Below, piece after piece: positions 63,057 to 64,000 of a stretch of 64,000 bases of DNA; position 1 is the first letter of the stretch; every line of letters starts with the position of its first letter. Under the pieces are notes generated by a model, which saw only the letters and a list, made by a program, of their open reading frames with translations, was not told the origin of the DNA and ran no database searches. The position numbers were made by a program, and so were the translations under genes. This DNA is from JBEKUY01 sp049514555 (GTDB taxonomy: Bacteria; Acidobacteriota; Terriglobia; Acidiferrales; UBA7541), in assembly GCA_049514555.1 (NCBI GenBank), contig JBEKUY010000009.1, positions 1 to 64,000 on the forward strand. Direction: 5' to 3'.

Positions 63057-63728
63057 ATGATCTTCAAGAACCGGCTCGCCCAAGCTATGTATGACGCGAC
63101 GTGGGGCCGCTTCGCTTTTGCAGGGGCCTACGACCGATTTCTGCGCCGCGCGGAAAGAGAAGGCCTTTCTGCGCAGCGCCGCCAACTTCTCTCCTTCGCG
63201 AAGGGACGCACCCTGGAAATTGGCAGCGGGACCGGCCTCAATCTCCCTCATTACCCCGCGGCGGTGAGCCGATTGATACTCACCGAGGGCTACTGCCACA
63301 TGCTCCCGATCCTGCGCAGAAAAGTGGCGGCATCCGAACGCCGGGTCTTCGTGGTCGAGACGCCCGCAGAGGATTTACCCTTTCCTGGTGCGAGCTTCGA
63401 CACCGTCGTCGCGACGATGGTCTTGTGCACCGCAATGGACCCAGCGCGTGTTCTTCGAGAAGTCGCGCGAGTCCTGCGGCCGGGCGGGCAATATCTTTTT
63501 CTCGAGCATATTCGTCACCCGGACCCGAAAATCGCGCGGCGCCAGGACCGATGGCAGCGAGTCTGGTACCTGTTCGGCAACGGATGTCACTGCAACCGGG
63601 ACACGGAGGCTGCACTCTTGGATTCGCCCTTCCTGATCGAAGAGCTGCGTCACGGGCGAATCCCCGGTGTTTGGTCGATCGTCGAGCCCATGATTGCCGG
63701 CCGCGCCCGCCGGTTTGCGGCACGCTAA
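63057..63728 (+). CDS. Class I SAM-dependent methyltransferase
   Basis: 223 residues. The Methyltransf_11-type SAM site is TLEIGSGTGLNLPHYP; then AEDLPFPGASFDTVVATMVLC and ARVLRPGGQYLFLEHIRHP follow. The last part contains NGCHCNRDTEA, a Cys pair seen in phospholipid N-methyltransferase-like and related families. The substrate is unknown; lipid or quinone methylation is possible. Confidence 0.88.
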   Translation: MIFKNRLAQAMYDATWGRFAFAGAYDRFLRRAEREGLSAQRRQLLSFAKGRTLEIGSGTGLNLPHYPAAVSRLILTEGYCHMLPILRRKVAASERRVFVVETPAEDLPFPGASFDTVVATMVLCTAMDPARVLREVARVLRPGGQYLFLEHIRHPDPKIARRQDRWQRVWYLFGNGCHCNRDTEAALLDSPFLIEELRHGRIPGVWSIVEPMIAGRARRFAAR

Positions 63729-63903
63729 GGAACCTGCTACGCGATCGCGCTGTGCGAGTCTCTTCGCCCTCGCGATTCTGTTTCCCGTCCTGCTGGATCA
63801 CACTCGAAGAACTCAGCCGGCCGCAGGCGCACAGCTAAGCTTCGCCGTCCATCTGTCCTTCTTCTGTTCCCCTGCCCGCGAGGGCCATTCGACATGAAAC
63901 TTG

Positions 63904-63924
63904 GGACAGGCACCGGGCCTGTCC
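63904..63924. repeat. Perfect inverted repeat near the window end
   Basis: GGACAGGC and GCCTGTCC (8 bp) around ACCGG. There is no T-run, so it is not a terminator. The string resembles the short palindromes that accompany REP-associated transposases, but no transposase is in view. An open frame from ATG 63894 crosses it and runs off the window end; it is too short to judge. Confidence 0.4.
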
Positions 63925-64000
63925 TTGAATTGCACCTTCCACCAATTGACGGTGCTCGAGCAATGCTCTACCTTTTGCATCGTGAACCACACATCTGGGC

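Noticed and set aside
1..64000. tRNA, rRNA or CRISPR features
   Set aside because: I looked for T-loop strings, rRNA core strings and regularly spaced direct repeats and found none with supporting structure. Short matches such as GATTCGAATC near 21893 lie inside coding sequence.

Overview
The window is a high-GC bacterial chromosome segment, densely packed with protein genes on both strands. I see no rRNA, tRNA, CRISPR array, complete insertion sequence or prophage. Gene content suggests a didermic Acidobacteriota-like organism. The cues are an outer-membrane assembly cluster (bamA, ompH), futalosine-type menaquinone synthesis (mqnD), large Ig/IPT/propeller lipoproteins, FG-GAP repeat proteins and an ECF sigma/anti-sigma/DUF4097 operon. 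The phylum call is inferred from gene content only; no rRNA was available.

Layout. 1-232 is the end of an OmpA-family gene with its terminator. 543-5016 (minus) holds an ECF sigma factor, anti-sigma factor, DUF4097 protein, shikimate kinase and two unknown proteins. 5156-26387 (plus) is a housekeeping run: lysS, a LolC/LolD-type exporter, clpC, bamA, a giant lipoprotein, ompH, then rimP-nusA-infB-DUF503-rbfA-truB behind a clear promoter and a leader hairpin. 26515-29634 (minus) is an orphan secretin whose barrel domain is split by a seven-bladed FG-GAP propeller. 29767-35015 (plus) is an iron-transport operon: an FTR1-DUF2318 fusion, two FtsX-type permeases, an ABC ATPase fused to a complete DtxR-type metal sensor, and a DUF971 protein. 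An APC permease follows. 37471-45060 (minus) has mscL, then a putative defence cassette (SIR2-domain protein, STAND NTPase with a membrane helix and 14 WD40 repeats, and a membrane protein), then a cyclophilin and a DinB-family protein. From 45295 onward the genes are mainly metabolic: trxB, proline dehydrogenase, an O-methyltransferase, a metallo-hydrolase, ferredoxin, a GH57 glycosidase, an EgtB-like enzyme, Trm112, an HldE-type kinase, ddl, arginase, asnS, a sugar isomerase-like protein, ggt, mqnD and a methyltransferase.

How the genes work together. LolC/LolD, BamA and OmpH serve envelope biogenesis. RimP, NusA, IF-2, RbfA and TruB form the classic ribosome-maturation and translation operon. 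In the iron operon, the permease and its Cys-rich domain would supply iron across the inner membrane, the FtsX/ATPase module would power an associated step, and the DtxR module on the ATPase would report cytoplasmic metal. In the SIR2/STAND pair, the WD40 propellers would sense, the NTPase would switch, and the SIR2 domain would act on NAD+.

The best candidates for undescribed biology are the ATPase-DtxR fusion inside the iron operon and the secretin carrying an internal propeller. The SIR2/STAND/membrane-protein cassette comes next.
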